From the NCBI GenBank assembly GCA_009774895.1, contig VSOO01000110.1, forward strand, positions 1 through 5,399: DNA of 5,399 bases. Reading direction: 5' to 3'. Positions 4,676 through 5,399 of this stretch are shown piece by piece. Source of the DNA: Alistipes sp. Its GTDB lineage: Bacteria; Bacteroidota; Bacteroidia; Bacteroidales; Rikenellaceae. Position numbers and translations under genes: made by a program. The notes beneath the pieces were generated by a model. The model did not search any database, was not told the DNA's origin, and saw nothing but the letters and a program-made list of their open reading frames with translations. How positions within the stretch are numbered: the first letter of the stretch is position 1; each line of letters starts with the position of its first letter.

Positions 4676-5399
4676 CTACTTGTGCAGCTGCTCGAACTCC
4701 TGCATGCAGGCAACGAGTGCCTCTACGCTCTCCTGGGGGCATGCGTTGTAGATCGAAGCGCGGAAGCCGCCCACCGAACGGTGGCCCTTGATGCCGACCA
4801 TGCCCTTCTCCTTGGCGAAGGCCATGAACTCGCTTTCGAGGTTCTCGCGGCCCGGAGCCATCACGAAGCATACGTTCATCAGCGAACGGTCCTCCTTGAC
4901 GGCGGTGCCTACGAACATCGAGTTGCGGTCGATCTCGTTGTAGAGGGTCTCGGCCTTCTTCTTGTTGCGCTCGTACATGGCCTCCAGACCGCCCAGCTCC
5001 TTAACCCACTTGAGGGTCTCGTGCATCACGAAGATGGGGAATACGGGGGGCGTGTTGAACATCGAGTTGTTGCGGGGCTCGTCGCCGATGTGGGTGCGGT
5101 AGTCCACCATCGTCTGGATCTTGCGGTCCATTTTGCCCAGAAGGTCCTTGCGCACGATGACGAACGTCACGCCAGCGGGGCCCACGTTCTTCTGCGCGCC
5201 GCCGTAGATCATGCCGTACTTCTTCACGTCTACCGGACGGCTCATGATGTCCGACGACATGTCGGCGATGAGCGTTACGGGGCAGTCCATGTCCTCGTGG
5301 ATCTCCGTACCGTAGATGGTGTTGTTGGTGGTGATGTGGAAGTAGTCCGCATCGGTCGGGATGGTGTAGCCCTTCGGAATATAGGTATAGTTCTTGTCC
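4676..5399 (-). CDS. serC: Phosphoserine aminotransferase, 5' end outside the window
   Basis: The C-terminal 240 codons of a class V PLP-dependent aminotransferase that converts 3-phosphohydroxypyruvate plus glutamate to O-phosphoserine and 2-oxoglutarate. The frame is open to the right edge (first whole codon ends at 5398), so the ATG at 5290 is internal; about 115-120 N-terminal residues are missing, judged from the usual family length of about 355-360. In the visible part, [14 protein letters not shown] (residues 19-32) is the SerC PLP-site segment, D46 in LIADMSSD contacts the PLP ring, and K70 in [11 protein letters not shown] is the Schiff-base lysine (codon 5191-5189). His206-Arg207 and Arg213 in [11 protein letters not shown] correspond to the phosphate-binding residues of E. 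coli SerC. The C-terminus ([19 protein letters not shown]) is typical. It is the first visible gene of the serC-serA-DUF1015 group. Confidence 0.95.
   Translation of the reverse strand, partial: DKNYTYIPKGYTIPTDADYFHITTNNTIYGTEIHEDMDCPVTLIADMSSDIMSRPVDVKKYGMIYGGAQKNVGPAGVTFVIVRKDLLGKMDRKIQTMVDYRTHIGDEPRNNSMFNTPPVFPIFVMHETLKWVKELGGLEAMYERNKKKAETLYNEIDRNSMFVGTAVKEDRSLMNVCFVMAPGRENLESEFMAFAKEKGMVGIKGHRSVGGFRASIYNACPQESVEALVACMQEFEQLHK

Noticed and set aside
4676..5290. SerC as a short 204-residue protein starting at 5290.
   Set aside because: The frame stays open to the window edge and encodes the conserved SerC segment with NNTIYGTE, so 5290 is an internal Met.
1..5399. Mobile element, CRISPR array, tRNA/rRNA or defence system.
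   Set aside because: No transposase or integrase motifs, spaced repeats, tRNA-like cloverleaf or defence domains were seen; the window is filled by core metabolic genes.

Overview
The window reads entirely on the minus strand and holds two metabolic operons, both cut by the window edges. High-GC coding sequence, AT-rich spacers, start codons without strong Shine-Dalgarno sequences, a TAnnTTTG-type promoter box and the protein families present all point to an anaerobic member of the Bacteroidota. I infer order Bacteroidales, possibly Alistipes/Rikenellaceae because of the GC content. The genus is a guess.

Right part (5399 to 2392, transcribed right to left): the serine-biosynthesis genes serC (phosphoserine aminotransferase, 5' part outside the window) and serA (a short phosphoglycerate dehydrogenase without an ACT domain), then a 414-residue DUF1015 protein. 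SerA carries Lys-Lys where most family members have the catalytic His, and its nucleotide-binding glycine motif is altered. The DUF1015 protein has a DGHHR motif like those of ParB/sulfiredoxin-fold serine kinases. Its position directly after serC and serA makes a role in phosphoserine/serine chemistry the most interesting hypothesis here. A 90-base spacer between serC and serA holds several small symmetric elements.

Middle (2391 to 2228): a 164-base gap with a GC-rich hairpin after the DUF1015 stop, a second perfect hairpin, and an AT-rich stretch ending in a candidate promoter for the left operon. A perfect 17-base inverted repeat overlaps that promoter box and may be an operator.

Left part (2227 to 1): a tightly packed four-gene operon for a 2-oxoacid:ferredoxin oxidoreductase (KOR/VOR type). 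The order is two-cluster ferredoxin subunit, alpha, TPP-binding beta, and gamma (only its first 39 codons are inside), with gaps of 3 to 4 bases. The complex interconverts a 2-oxoacid plus CoA with an acyl-CoA, CO2 and reduced ferredoxin. Subunit sequence alone does not settle whether the substrate is 2-oxoglutarate or a branched-chain 2-oxoacid.

I found no mobile elements, RNA genes, CRISPR arrays or defence genes. Most of the window is ordinary core metabolism.
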